Shown in pieces: positions 35,001 to 43,375 of a stretch of DNA of 64,000 nucleotides. Numbering within the stretch: position 1 is the stretch's first letter; every line of letters starts with the position of its first letter. The DNA is from Branchipolynoe longqiensis (lineage: Eukaryota; Annelida; Polychaeta; Phyllodocida; Polynoidae), in NCBI GenBank assembly GCA_030323885.1, contig CM059199.1, positions 34,108,590-34,172,589 on the forward strand, given 5' to 3'. A program made the translations under genes and the position numbers. The notes below the pieces were generated by a model. That model did not search any database. It saw only the letters and a program-made list of their open reading frames with translations, and was not told the origin of the DNA.

Positions 35001-36253
35001 CTGAGCATGGGAAAGTTTTAGAGGACACAGCTTAGTGGAACTATGGTACGCACCTGAGCATGGGTAAGTTTTAGAGGACACAGCTTAGTGGAACTATTGT
35101 ACCCACCTGAGCAGGGGAAAGTTTTAGAGGACACGCTTGGAACTATGACAAACTGAGTGTAAGTTTTAGAGGACACAGCTTAGTGGAACTATGGTACACA
35201 CCTGAGCGTGGGGAAGTTTTAGAGGACACAGCTTAGTGGAACTATGGTACCCACCTGAGCATGGGTAAGTTTTTGAGGACACAGCTTAGTGGAACTATGG
35301 TACCCACCTGAGCATGGGAAAGTTTTAGAGGACACAGCTTAGTGGAACTATTGTACCCACCTGAGCAGGGGAAAGTTTTAGAGGACACAGCTTAGTGGAA
35401 CTATGGTACACACCTCAGCATGGGTAAGTTTTCGAGGACACAGCTTAGTGGAACTATGGTACACACCTCAGCATGGGTAAGTTTTTTAGGACACAGCATA
35501 GTGGAACTATGGTACACACCTCAGCATGGGTAAGCTTTAGAGGACACAGCTTAGTGGAATTATGGGACAAACCTGAGCATGGGAAAGTTTTAGAGGACAC
35601 AGCTTAGTGGAACTATGGGACAAACCTGAGCATGGGAAAGTTTTAGAGGACACAGCATAGTGGAACTATGGGACAAACCTGAGCATGGGTAAGTTTTAGA
35701 GGACACAGCTTAGTGGAACTATTGTACCCACCTGAGCATGGGAAAGTTTTCGAGGACACAGCTTAGTGGAACTATGGTACCCATCTGAGCATGGGAAAGT
35801 TTTAGAGGACATAGCTTAGTGGAACTATGGTACCCACCTGAGCATGGGAAAGTTTTAGAGGACACAGCTTAGTGGAACTATGGTACCCACCTGAGCATGG
35901 TTAAGGTTTAGGGGACACAGCTTAGTGGAACTATGGTACCCAACTGAGCGTGGGAACGTTTTAGAGGACACAGCTTAGTGGAACTATGGTATGCACCTGA
36001 GCATGGGAAAGTTTTAGAGGACACAGCTTAGTGGAACTATGGTACCCACCTGAGCATGGGAACGTTTTAGAGGACACAGCTTAGTGGAACTATTGTACAC
36101 ACCTGAGCGTGGGAAAGATGCGACGACCACGTCATTCGCATCAAATTTGAAGTTCTTCACTCTTTCGAGGACATCGAGGCGAACCTCGTTATGAAACAGA
36201 ATACCTTCATGGCTGTACAATTCCCTCTCTACCCATTCATAAGCAGCATCCAT
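19890..36253 (-). CDS. Cytosolic sulfotransferase gene, five coding exons
   Basis: Predicted to transfer sulfonate from PAPS to hydroxyl or amine groups of small acceptors in the cytosol. The exons are 36253-36103, 28960-28740, 23867-23732, 20762-20587 and 20075-19890. Every junction is GT-AG, and the phases (1, 0, 1, 0) join into 289 residues ending in TAA, the usual length for cytosolic sulfotransferases. Visible landmarks are the 5'-phosphosulfate loop FPRSGTTW (47-54), catalytic His110 in MKSHLQP (family form KTHLP), the 3'-phosphate pair Arg132 and Ser140 in RNLKDVLVS, Tyr193 in LKYEDM, and RKGVVGDW (252-259). There is no signal peptide or membrane segment. Oddities: the loop Lys is Arg (R49), and the KTVE-type dimer motif expected after GDW is not conserved. 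ATG 36253 sits in CCAGCATGG. If transcription starts further upstream, a 13-codon upstream frame at 36323-36282 could precede it. The acceptor cannot be deduced from sequence. Confidence 0.93.
20195..20430 (-). mobile_element. SINE-C in sulfotransferase intron 4
   Basis: Runs from TTTATTTAACGATGCTGC to GATGAACCAGTTGTGGATCA. It occupies nearly half of the 511-base intron. Confidence 0.8.
20587..20762 (-). CDS. Sulfotransferase exon 4 (residues 170-228)
   Basis: The acceptor is atggcag|gaacg and the donor is ctgga|gtaggt. It encodes the TWVDNCLAWW region (family GSWFDHVLGWW-like), the LKYEDMKRD strand and turn, and the helix ending CEHTG. A second GT lies four bases further on but would break the phase. 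A small inverted-repeat element ends only 22 bases upstream of the acceptor. Confidence 0.92.
20785..21084. mobile_element. Family T-like TIR element beside the exon 4 acceptor
   Basis: Ends CCAGTCACACTATGG and TAGTGTGACTGG, exactly 300 bp. The interior is built from variants of TTGCAACCTCTTTGCGA. It starts 22 bases upstream of exon 4. Confidence 0.72.
21120..21500. repeat. Tandem array, about 100-bp unit, left block
   Basis: Four units centred on CACCAACTCGCCCTCTGGTG at about 21145, 21247, 21349 and 21444. Confidence 0.75.
21503..22243. mobile_element. Family F TIR element, copy 2
   Basis: Ends TGGGGCCATATTCATGT and ACATGAATATGGGCCC. It interrupts the 100-bp tandem array. Confidence 0.8.
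22244..22510. repeat. Tandem array, about 100-bp unit, right block
   Basis: Three more units (at about 22289, 22389 and 22488) in the same register as the left block. Confidence 0.75.
22632..23357. mobile_element. Family F TIR element, copy 3
   Basis: Ends CTGGGCCTATATTCATGTC and CATGAATACGGGCCCTGA. Close to copy 2 throughout (for example GCTAGCGGCGGGTTGGAGAA in both). Confidence 0.8.
23732..23867 (-). CDS. Sulfotransferase exon 3 (residues 125-169)
   Basis: The acceptor is gtttccag|cataag and the donor is tacg|gtaaat. It encodes KIIVVMRNLKDVLVS, holding the Arg and Ser that bind the PAPS 3'-phosphate eight residues apart as in characterised members, then the WDQFFELF helix and KKLPY. It ends one base into the Gly170 codon. 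Confidence 0.92.
23910..24200 (-). mobile_element. SINE-A, minus, intron 2
   Basis: Tail TTTTGACGTCCTGGCAACATC, head end near GAACTGTCGATCACCGCTCT. Its tail begins about 40 bases outside exon 3. Confidence 0.8.
24205..24705. mobile_element. TIR element rich in GAAAACGTTTTCA palindromes
   Basis: The ends TTTCAATTTCCCCCCTTTTC and GGGGGGAATTTAACA are loosely inverted. The interior repeats AAACGTTTT-type palindromes next to RGATTCC or AATTCC at least five times. No coding frame. Confidence 0.55.
24847..25318. mobile_element. Family T element, copy 1
   Basis: Ends AAGGGGCTGTCACATTA and TAATGTGACAGGGCCTT. The interior is nearly all variants of ATACGCTACGC and CATACGCCG. Confidence 0.82.
25365..25696. 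mobile_element. Family T element, copy 2
   Basis: Ends GGCCCTGTCACACTA and TAGTGTGACAGCACC. The interior repeats TAACCTATGCGTAACC words. Confidence 0.82.
25938..25979 (-). mobile_element. SINE-A tail scrap
   Basis: TTACATCCTGACAACATC and AAGGTCATATCAAGACGGG only, abutting the LINE-B flank. Confidence 0.6.
26016..28195 (-). mobile_element. LINE-B, non-LTR retrotransposon with RNase H, inside intron 2
   Basis: One open frame of 725 codons (28146-25969) encodes a reverse transcriptase (ANNCHPIALTSCICKTMERM, GFRRGRSTLDHL, GVPQGSI, motif C LFVDDFVLYY) and then an RNase H domain (IYTDG, TAEARALLLALE, VIYSDS, WVPGHASIQENERADRAAK). Such a tail is typical of I-group and some Jockey LINEs. Motif A reads FFYLKKAYD where the family has FFDLEKAYD, so one catalytic Asp is Tyr. 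LINE homology stops at 26016 just after THIK, before the C-terminal zinc knuckle seen in the 37888 copy, and a frameshift lies upstream near 28090. It has the same orientation as the host gene. Confidence 0.9.
28210..28672 (-). repeat. M1 right-end amplified as a 99-bp tandem array
   Basis: One M1 half is followed by three more copies of its terminal 99 bases, with starts near 28278, 28378, 28476 and 28575. Each contains ATAAGTGCAYCRGTATCTAA to a degenerate CATCGGACTATGCAGCTT. It ends 67 bases from exon 2. Confidence 0.8.
28740..28960 (-). CDS. Sulfotransferase exon 2 (residues 51-124)
   Basis: The acceptor is tatccag|gaaca and the donor is cgaag|gtgagt. It finishes the PAPS loop with GTTW and carries a Pro-rich stretch TPPPRV before the catalytic MKSHLQP. 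The length is 221 bases, which with the one carried base gives exactly 74 codons. Confidence 0.93.
29010..29345 (+). mobile_element. SINE-A, intron 1
   Basis: The body includes GTCAGGATAATATGACTGAG. A 20-base piece (ATTGGGTCATACTGGGAGAC) is duplicated inside. Tail TTTTTGCCAGGACGTAAAAT. Confidence 0.8.
29695..29971. mobile_element. Family T element, copy 3, right end missing
   Basis: Starts TTAAGGGGCTGTCACATTAG. The interior has CGTACGCCGACGTATGTC then TATGTTAGGTATATG words. An M1 begins where the right end should be. Confidence 0.65.
29972..30397 (-). mobile_element. M1 MITE, minus, intron 1
   Basis: Termini TAAACGTTGCATAGTCTGAT and ATCGGACTATGCAGCTTTAA. Enlarged to 426 bp by insertions. 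Confidence 0.8.
30633..30683 (-). mobile_element. SINE-A tail scrap
   Basis: TGGAATGTTACGTCCTGGC and AACATCTCAGTCATATCAGG. Confidence 0.6.
30711..30930 (+). mobile_element. M1 left half
   Basis: Starts TTGTATAGTCCGATAAAATC and keeps TGTTGCTGCTGAAGCCTATG. The right terminus is absent. Confidence 0.7.
30931..31087. other. Unassigned spacer in intron 1
   Basis: Nothing recognised apart from a T run. Confidence 0.4.
31088..31262 (-). mobile_element. SINE-A head half, minus
   Basis: ATCCTTGCCCTATCGTAATA through TCATTGCTTTGACTCGACC to the head end TCATTCGGCTATCCCATTG. Confidence 0.75.
31440..31650. repeat. Hexanucleotide array (GAATGC/AAATGC)n
   Basis: Core at 31520-31610, units GAATGCAAATGC and variants. 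Long artefactual frames read as Asn-Ala repeats. Confidence 0.85.
31658..32310 (-). mobile_element. LINE-A 3' fragment, minus, intron 1
   Basis: The 3' UTR (31658-32039) is followed by C-terminal codons reading ENRRIIHWKTLAYSYSQDNK to AGNPH. No stop in the 90 or so preserved codons. Confidence 0.85.
32380..32460. repeat. Duplicated CCGCATG...TGTATGGAATCTTAGCT words
   Basis: The roughly 50-base unit occurs twice here. Similar words occur at 31413-31445, 44060-44110 and 45225-45270. Confidence 0.55.
32625..32680 (+). mobile_element. SINE-A tail scrap
   Basis: CTGATATGACCTCAGATG and TTGCCAGGACGTAAAACTCC then adenine-rich. Confidence 0.6.
32826..33215 (-). mobile_element. LINE-A 3' UTR copy, minus, intron 1
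   Basis: Parallels 31670-32050 (TTTTTATTGAGGCTGTRTTTATACTG, GTTTTCAATGTTGGCCAG) with only a trace of coding end (CTTAGTGGGGGTCTCC). Confidence 0.8.
33216..33559. other. Unassigned part of intron 1
   Basis: Nothing recognised. Confidence 0.45.
33560..33858 (+). mobile_element. SINE-C, plus
   Basis: Head with GGAGCGGTAGAGTGTCC, centre TAACCAGTGGTCCACAACAG, then TATCAGAAAGAGTAGCCTAT and end GAGGCGTCGTTAAATAAAAC. The best-preserved head of this family here. Confidence 0.8.
34346..34512 (+). mobile_element. LINE-D 3' end
   Basis: Encodes a LINE-like C-terminus (MKCIKRN, then an ORF remnant with QQRAKW) and ends in CATCGCGACCGACAGC plus (ATG)n. Confidence 0.65.
34513..34805 (-). mobile_element. 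SINE-A, minus, intron 1
   Basis: Tail TTGGAGTTTTACATCCTAGC, centre TGACCTGATATCCCATTCAG, head GGGAATTGAACTCCCAAC. Confidence 0.82.
34846..36118 (-). repeat. 53-bp minisatellite that contains the exon 1 splice donor
   Basis: Twenty-four units of 53 bases (one shortened at 35127-35167). On the coding strand each reads TTTCCCATGCTCAGGTGGGT followed by ACCATAGTTCCACTAAGC and TGTGTCCTCTAAAAC. The exon-proximal unit starts inside exon 1, so its CAG|gt is the true donor of intron 1. Twenty units keep a CAG|GT or GAG|GT at the matching position. Four (near 34949, 35154, 35792 and 35944) have lost it. Confidence 0.93.
36103..36253 (-). CDS. Sulfotransferase exon 1 (residues 1-50)
   Basis: Contains the start codon and the N-terminal helix and strand up to FPRS, then one base of the Gly51 codon. 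The donor reads CTCAG|gtgtgt. The last 15 coding bases and the donor match the unit of the minisatellite that follows directly in intron 1. Any untranslated 5' exon was not located. Confidence 0.92.
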
Positions 36254-37167
36254 GCTGGCAGCAGTACACCTTGTGCGCTAGTTATCGGACAGTGTGGCGA
36301 CTAACACATAGGACTTTCTTCATGGCTCCACATATGGGTTAGTATATCTGAAAATGCAAACTTGTTATAAAGTAGCCATGAATGCGCCGTCACAAATCAG
36401 TACCCATCCTGATTTGACCTTAGATGTTGCCTCGCCGTAAAACTCTGACAACCAACCTTTTTCTAACATGTGTTTGTTTCTTTAAAGAGCAGTCTGTAGG
36501 TTATGTGTATAATAGCTCCAGGGCTCATGCTTTTGATTTTCGTATTATTTTGCTTATATGGGGAAGTGTGAAGAGAGCCGTTAATGGCTACACTGTTCCG
36601 ACAATTTCTATTGTGAACAAGTTAGAATATGTATTGAAATTGCAAATATTACATGTTTAATGTCTAATGTATAATGTCACCGCTGTTGTAAGCAAACCCC
36701 GCTGGGGTGTTCGGATCAAACCCAAAAAGAAATAAAGCACTGCATACCACTTCTTTGCGCGCATTGTGAATTATTGGATATGGGTGTTTATTGCGATAAT
36801 CCATGTGATATAAGGTGCACCTATTAGGCAAGGAGCAACACAGAGAGGTAGACGTGGATACGGCAGTTACATCAGGGAGCCTAGGTGGTGAAATAGTTAG
36901 AACAGGTGGACACTCTATCACCTGAGCTACATCCCACTCCTTCAGCCGAAACCAGCGAATTCCTTGTCAGAAGAGGTCTAATAGGAACTGGTTGACCCTG
37001 TTGAAGAGAGCCAATGTGAGTGACAAATCAGATAATATAACTCATGCTAAACATATAATGCAGAGGCAAACATCAGAGTTTCTAAATATAAATTCCCAGT
37101 TGGTAGAGTACCTTGTCATACAACATTCTATAGCATCCTTTTAGGATGAAATTTGACACCCAAGAAA
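36254..37167. other. Upstream region of the sulfotransferase
   Basis: No TATA box or other promoter element could be assigned. It holds a SINE-A tail (36368-36455) and a tRNA-like SINE head in reverse near 36880-36940 (ACCTGAGCTACATCCCACTCC). The rest is unrecognised. Confidence 0.45.
36368..36455 (+). mobile_element. SINE-A tail
   Basis: TAAAGTAGCCATGAATGCG, CATCCTGATTTGACCTTAGA and the CGTAAAACTCTGACAACC end. Confidence 0.65.
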
Positions 37168-37492
37168 GTACCAGGCGCGGTAGCGAATCGGTAGAGCGCA
37201 GGCTTCACGTGCGGGAGATCAGGAGATTGGTTCCTGGTAGAGTCAAACCAATGACTTACATTGATAGTTTTCGCTTCCTAGCTAGGCACTCGGCATTAAT
37301 AGGATAGGGCAAGGACTGGTTAGCACAGTGTCAGGATATTCTGACTGAGTGGGATATTGTGTCATGATGCAGGGAGCCTGATTTCCCAGTGGGGCAGCAC
37401 TATAAAGTCGCTGTGAGTGTGCATTGTCACATGTCGGTAAGCATCGTCAACTGACCTGAAATGTTGCCAGGACGCAAAATCCACCAACCAAC
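37168..37492 (+). mobile_element. SINE-A, near full length
   Basis: Head GGCGCGGTAGCGAATCGGTA, box B GGAGATTGGTTCCTGG, linker GTCAAACCAATGACTTACA, tail TTGCCAGGACGCAAAATCC. Confidence 0.85.
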
Positions 37493-37589
37493 CATAACAA
37501 CTTTAGTGGACAGGACGGTGGGGAAGACAGTTTTGATGTGGGTTTCTGGAGAAGGAGGCTGATCAGGGAGGAGCGGACAAGAAGAACAA

Positions 37590-37878
37590 CAACAATTTGT
37601 TATATTTATCAACGCCTCTAGAGCACATTGATTTTTATCATCGGCTATTGGACGTTAAACATATGGTGATTCTGACAGATTTCTTTAGAGGAAACCCGCT
37701 GCGACCACATAGACTACTCTTTCCGATAAGCAACAAGGGGTCTTTTATATGCACTTTCAGACAGACAGGACAGCACATACCACAGCCTTCGATGAACCAG
37801 TTGTGGACTATTGGTTGGAATGGAAAATAGTCCAAATTGCAAATGCGTCCACTGAGCAGGATTGATCGGATCATCCAA
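37590..37878 (-). mobile_element. SINE-C, minus
   Basis: TTATATTTATCAACGCCTC, CTACTCTTTCCGATAAGC, GATGAACCAGTTGTGGAC, then the head-side CCACTGAGCAGGATTGATCG. Confidence 0.8.
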
Positions 37879-37887
37879 ACCTCGGAT

Positions 37888-38606
37888 CAAGGAAACGAAC
37901 GAGCTGATCGGGCTGCGAAGAAGGCCCTGAACTGTGATCTTGAACCGTGTCTGATCCCTCACTCTGATCTGAAACCACTAATAGCCACCCACATAAAATC
38001 CAAATGGCAACATGAGTGGGATGAAAACATCAATAAACTTAAAGAAATTGAACCATCTGTGGGAAAGCCACCACAGACTCATGCGGGAGGTCGGCGGGAC
38101 CAAGTGGTCCTTAGTCGCTGCCGTGTTGGCCACTCGTGGCTTACACATGCTTTTCTACTCAAGGGGGAGCCTCCCCCTGAATGTATTGGGTGTCAGTCCC
38201 CACTGACACTCAAACACATTTTACTAAGTTGCGTTGATTTGTTGGCCCTGGGCCAACGGTTCTACACTGCAGGCAGTATGCATGACCTTTTTACTAAGGT
38301 AAAACAGGAAAACATTTTAGCCTTTTTGAGGGCAGCTGGACTGTACCACCTTATATAGTTTACTAAATGGATTCTATTAATTATTAATGAAACTTTTCTT
38401 TTTCTATGGGAATTTGTTTCCCTTGACCACAGATATATGATTGTGAGCTTTCTAATTTAATTAGTGTCCATTGGCACATAATTGATTGTCTGCTTTTACA
38501 TGTAAAAGCGATGGTTTAACAAAAAACAAACATTCTCGCCGTGAATATGGCCTATGCTGCCGACACGGCGTAAAGCAACCACCAATCAATCAATCAATCA
38601 ATCCAA
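37888..38606 (+). mobile_element. LINE-B 3' end with zinc knuckle
   Basis: Open from NERADRAAKKAL (end of RNase H) to the stop at 38356. The C-terminal domain has an H/C-rich knuckle in HAFLLKGEPPPECIGC...LKHILLSC. The 3' UTR ends in (CAAT)n. It supplies the part missing from the intron 2 copy. Confidence 0.88.
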
Positions 38607-38855
38607 ACCTTCACAGGAGTTCACTCTGCCATCTGAGCTACGTCCCGCTCCCTTAAAAAGAAGGTGCCATGTATTTCTGTTATGCCTTTCTGTATGAAAG
38701 TCGTACATTTTCTGGTCCTGATATTCGAAGGTTGACTCAATCAAAAAAGTCAGGATTTGGTCAATAGTGCGTTTGCATAAATCCTGACTGAATGTTGCTA
38801 AGATAATGCTTCTAAACAATGTCAATAAATGTGTAGATTACCGAATAAAGCTACA
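38607..38855. other. SINE-head scrap and unassigned sequence
   Basis: A reversed tRNA-like head lies at 38618-38650 (CATCTGAGCTACGTCCCGCTCC). The rest was not recognised. Confidence 0.4.
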
Positions 38856-39238
38856 CTAGGTCAAAGACCCTATAACATCACACCCTATATCTCCCATGGT
38901 AATGTGAATTTTGCAGTACCACCTTGTGGTGGTTTTGATCAGCCCGACTGTTGGTTGGTGTTTCACATGTAAACACATACAATTATATTATACATGATAT
39001 AGGTAAATATGAATACACATCAATATGAAATTGCTATGAACAAATATGTATCATCATCAGCATCATCATCAGCGTCGCATCATCACACATCTTTCACATT
39101 CATATATAGATTTATACATATAATATAGCAACTGTGTATTCAATAGAACAGCCAGTGCACCAGGTGGTGGGTTTGATCATTTTCATCTCACAGTACAGGC
39201 TGAGTGAGCCGTCTTAGTGTCATAGGGTCTTTGACTAG
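38856..39238. mobile_element. TIR element with CTAGGTCAAAGACCCTAT ends
   Basis: The left end CTAGGTCAAAGACCCTATAA is mirrored by TCATAGGGTCTTTGACTAG. 383 bp, non-coding, with (CAT)n and an AT-rich core. Confidence 0.72.
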
Positions 39239-39317
39239 GTGATAACCCATCGGTATCTGTCGCATCCTGCGCATATGTTATCAATTCATCAAAGAGTGTC
39301 ATCAATTACCAACATCG

Positions 39318-39492
39318 CGCAACATCTCAGGTCATATCAGGACAGGTACCGACTTGTGACAGTGCACACTCATGGTACCTTTATAGTGTTGCCCCACTGG
39401 GAAGCCAGGGCACCAGCACCATGACCTGATATCCCACTCAGTCACTTTATCCTGACACTGAGCTAACCAGTCCTTGCCTTCTCCTATTAATC
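39318..39492 (-). mobile_element. SINE-A, head missing, minus
   Basis: CGCAACATCTCAGGTCATAT through ACTGAGCTAACCAGTCCTTG. Confidence 0.75.
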
Positions 39493-40400
39493 TACCTGGA
39501 CTCACCACCATTACCCTTCCACAAAAGTTCCGTCTTTCGTAGCCTTCAGATCGATTCATCGGTGACAGAACTTCCAAACCTGTTGACCATCTCGTCCGAT
39601 TACACCTAGTTGATAAGACTGACAATACTCCTATCTCCTCGCCTATATCTGCAACTCTCCACACATTTCACAACATTCAATTTGGGGCTAAGTTCAAGGC
39701 CATAACAAACGAAGAGTTCGGGTACAAAAACTGAGAAGTTATGACATTTGAGCCAACAATGAAACCATGACTACCAGGTTTGAGCTGAAGCTGACATCAT
39801 TCTGATAATCAAGTCAGTTGGCATTGGTTCTTTTTTCCTCGCAGGAAGCGACAGATCGACTATATATTTCACTACCTTTTATATGAAATTGATTAACTTT
39901 AACTGAAAAGCACAACACCAAATTCTATTTTACGGAGAACAACCAAATGAATTTGATGGTTTGTGTACCTTATTTCTTTAAATATTCCAGAATTTTCTGT
40001 AAGAAGCGAAACGGAAAAGTAACGAATTGGCGCATAATTACCAAATTCTGGTTGATTCGGTGACGGGAGCCGGGTACCCACCACGCCCCAAGTAAGCGAG
40101 ACGAACATCAGCAACCGAAACCTCCCCCCGCACCTAGCCATTCAGTTCCGCTTGGCCATTGACATTACAACTGACCACACCTACCCTCTATGTTAAGGAC
40201 TACTCCGTAGGGGTCGGCTCCAGCGGCCTCAGAGCTTCTGGCGATCGGGGAGGCCCCCCTCAACATCGACGCCATCAACTGACTTCCCTGCATTGTACCG
40301 TTCCTCTTTATAATAAATAACCTTTTTTTGCCCACTCGGTCGCTGGCTTTCCTTACTCGAATCGTAAATCCAGATAAAACTTCATAGCATGATTACATTG
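39493..40400. other. Unassigned stretch, possible old LTR end
   Basis: Near 40300 an AATAAATAACC plus T run (AATAAATAACCTTTTTTTGC) resembles the R/U5 part of an LTR, but no second copy or TG..CA boundary was found. Nothing else recognised. Confidence 0.3.
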
Positions 40401-40740
40401 AACTTATTGAAACCAACATATGTAGCTTTATTTCATCTTACACATCCAGCAGCTGAGATTTATTAAGCATACATTGCTGCATAGAAAGCAATAGTCTGTC
40501 AATGTAATAAATCCTGTTATTATTGAAGCCTTTATTGCACAACATTTTGATGTGCGCATATTCCAATTAATTGTGCATGGACGCCCTTCGAATAACCTCA
40601 AAGTTATCCATTAAAAATATAGTTACAAGAAGGTAAGATTGAAATAGATTATAACAATCAATGTACTATATTTATCAAAAACATGAATGAGACACTCGAA
40701 ACCATTAAACTAAAAAAAACTATAAAAGTGAAAGAAGCTT
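40401..40740 (+). mobile_element. M1-like, heavily decayed
   Basis: Interior words TTTATTAAGCATACATTGCTGC, CCTGTTATTATTGAAGCCT and AAACTCAAAACCATT-like endings remain recognisable. Termini eroded. Confidence 0.45.
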
Positions 40741-40889
40741 CCCAAAAAATGTTGCTTATGTAAATGTATCAATTCAGAAACCATACCGTTGTAAAAGGTA
40801 GGGTCTAGCTTGGATATATTACAAAATTAGTCGGTTGACTTCCATTTGAACATATAACGGAAGATAGATTGTTTTTCTCCAGTCAAATA

Positions 40890-41572
40890 CCAAATTCAAC
40901 TGTGGCTACCCAACATTTAACACTCTGGAAAGCATAATCTTACAACTATGGCTACCCAACATTTAACACCAGGGCGACCATACTTTGACAACTGTGGCTA
41001 GCCAATACTTACCACTGAGACTACTACACTTTTACAACTGTGGCTATCCAACATTTAACATTGTGGTAACCATACTGTTACAACTGTTGCTACCTAGCAT
41101 TTAACACTGGGACAACCATACTGTTACAACTGTGGCTACCCAACATGTAACACTCTAGAAACCATACTGTTACAACTGTGGCTACACAACATTTAAAACT
41201 AGGACGAGCACACTTTGATAACTGTGGCCAGCCAACACTTAACACTGAGACTACTACACGTTTACAACTGTGGCTATCCAACATTTAACAATGTGGAAAC
41301 CATACTGTTACAACTGTTGCTACCTAGCATTTGACACTGAGACAACCATACTGTTACAACTGTGGCTACCCAACATTTAACACTGGGACAACCATACTGC
41401 TACAACTGTGGCTACCCAACATTTAACACTCTGAAAAGCATATTGTTACAACTGTGACTACCCAACATTTAAAACTAGGACGACCCCACTTTGACAACTG
41501 TGACTACCCAACATTTAACACTAGGACTACCACCCTTGTACAACTGTGCCTACCCAACATTTAACATTGTTT
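40890..41572. repeat. 46-bp minisatellite, left block
   Basis: About 14 units of ACTGTTACAACTGTGGCTAC followed by CCAACATTTAACACTGGGAC and AACCAT. Confidence 0.88.
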
Positions 41573-43180
41573 TTTTTTATTGTTTTTTTTTATCGGATGT
41601 TTATGTTGTCCATAGCATATAAGCTCGGATGATCGAGCTTGTTATCAATGCAGGGCAGTTATCGGTCTGTGATTCCTAAGATTATGGTTTGTGGTTAGTG
41701 ATCTATGTTAGTTTTTTTTTATTTTCTTGGTAATAGTCTTCCTCTTTTTATTTTTTCCTACACTTAATTCTAGACTAGCCTACTCTATTTACATATTATA
41801 GGCTTGTACGGAATAGGTAGTTGGTTTATGTTTGGATATGATGTTATCTGGCTGTTTTCTGGCAAGGGTTACCTCTCAGGGGCTGTCAAGCTGGTAGGCC
41901 ATGACATATCACATGCCCCCTTGTGGAACAGCTTAGACGGGGTTTCCTGCTTTTATTTTGCTCAAATATTTTTTGTATGTTTTTAGGTAGGGAATTTGTC
42001 GTTCCTTTACCATTTGTGCGTTCCATACTTTGGCAGCCATTTCCAGTGGGCTTCTTTTGTGAGCTTTGATTTGGTTTCTGGTCTGCCTTAGTAGTGGTGT
42101 TTTGTTTGCTCTTGTGTTCCTTACTGGTTGGATTAGATGCTTATTGTCTCGACTATATCCATACGTTAGGGTTTTTAGGTGGATTATTCTTCTGTTTTCT
42201 AATAACATCACTTTAGTTCTTTTGTGTATGTCATAGGTGGGGTGCAGTTTGTCTACTTTGAGACAGGTCTTTGGGGCTCTATTTTGCAGTATTTGCAGTT
42301 TTTTTAGTAATTCGTTTTTAGCCGCCATGTAAATTACATCCCCATAGTCGAAGTAGGGGATTTTTATTGACATTTCTTGCATTATATAGTTTCTTAGTTT
42401 TGCAAATAGCCACAGTTTGTGGTTTATTTTTTGGATGATTTTTGTGATACATAGGTTGTAGTTTAGCTGGCTGTCAAGCTCTAGGCCTAGGTATTTGTAG
42501 TGATTTATATTTTCTAATATTTGGTTTCCTAGTTTGCAGTGTAGATTTCTTTCCAGCATTGATTTATGTGAGAAGAGCACTGTTTTGGATGTATTTGCAT
42601 TGATGGTTATTTTATTGGACTCATACCAGTCGTCCAGCTTTAGTAGGAGTTTGTTCAGTTCAGTTGTTACCTCTTCCTGTGTGTTTCCCATTGCACATAT
42701 GACTGTGTCATCTGCATATAGTTGGAGATGTTCTGTTTCTAGTCATTTTTCTAGATTGTTTATGTAGAGTATAAAGAGTAGAGGCCCCAGGACTGATCCT
42801 TGGGGTACGCCACATGTTACAGGTTGTTGGTCTGATAGGGCATCATTTACTTTAGTTTTGTGTTGCCTGTTGACTAGGTAGCATTTTATCCAGCTTATTG
42901 ACTTGGACTTTATGCCCATGTTGTTTAATTTGTTAGTAGTATATTGTGGTCGACTGTGTCAAAAGCTTTGCTGAAATCAATGAAGGCTGGCCCTACTAAT
43001 CGTTTTTGGTTCATCGATGCCCGTATGTCACTTGTTAGGTTTGCTATTGTTTTTGATGTGGAGTGCAGTTTCCTACAACACCCTTGTCTTTTCTTTAGTA
43101 TACTGTTCTTTTCCAGGTGCTCATGTACGTGCCTGTGGAATACTTTTTCAATTAGCTTGCCTGGTGCTTGCAAACTGTAC
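41573..43180 (-). mobile_element. LINE-A, 5'-truncated, inserted in the 46-bp minisatellite
   Basis: Read from 43180: RT fingers (FHRHVHEHLEKNSIL), motif A FIDFSKAFDTVDHN, then frameshifts near 42930. From 42691 a 252-codon frame covers the thumb and C-terminal region (NHYKYLGLELDSQLNY, PYFDYGDVIYMA, ENRRIIHLKTL, EMAAKVWNAQ) to the stop at 41933. The 3' UTR ends in A/T runs at 41573. No RNase H. Broken by indels. Confidence 0.88.
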
Positions 43181-43375
43181 AAACCATACTGTTACAACTG
43201 TGGCTACCCAACATTTAACCCTGTGGAAACCATATTGTTACAAATGTGGCTACCCAACATTTAACACTGGGACAACCATACTTTGACAACTGAGTCTACC
43301 GAACATTTAACATTGAGACATCCATTCTTTTACATCTGTGGATGTCCAAGATTTGATACTGGGACTACATACATG
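43178..43375. repeat. 46-bp minisatellite, right block
   Basis: About four further units resume directly at the 5' truncation point of the LINE-A. Confidence 0.85.

Noticed and set aside
34861..36110. CRISPR-like array, because of regular 53-bp spacing
   Set aside because: There are no distinct spacers. The whole unit is repeated, the setting is a eukaryotic intron, and the unit overlaps an exon.
40300..40340. LTR polyadenylation end
   Set aside because: The AATAAATAACC plus T-run motif alone is not enough; no matching second LTR or primer-binding site was found.
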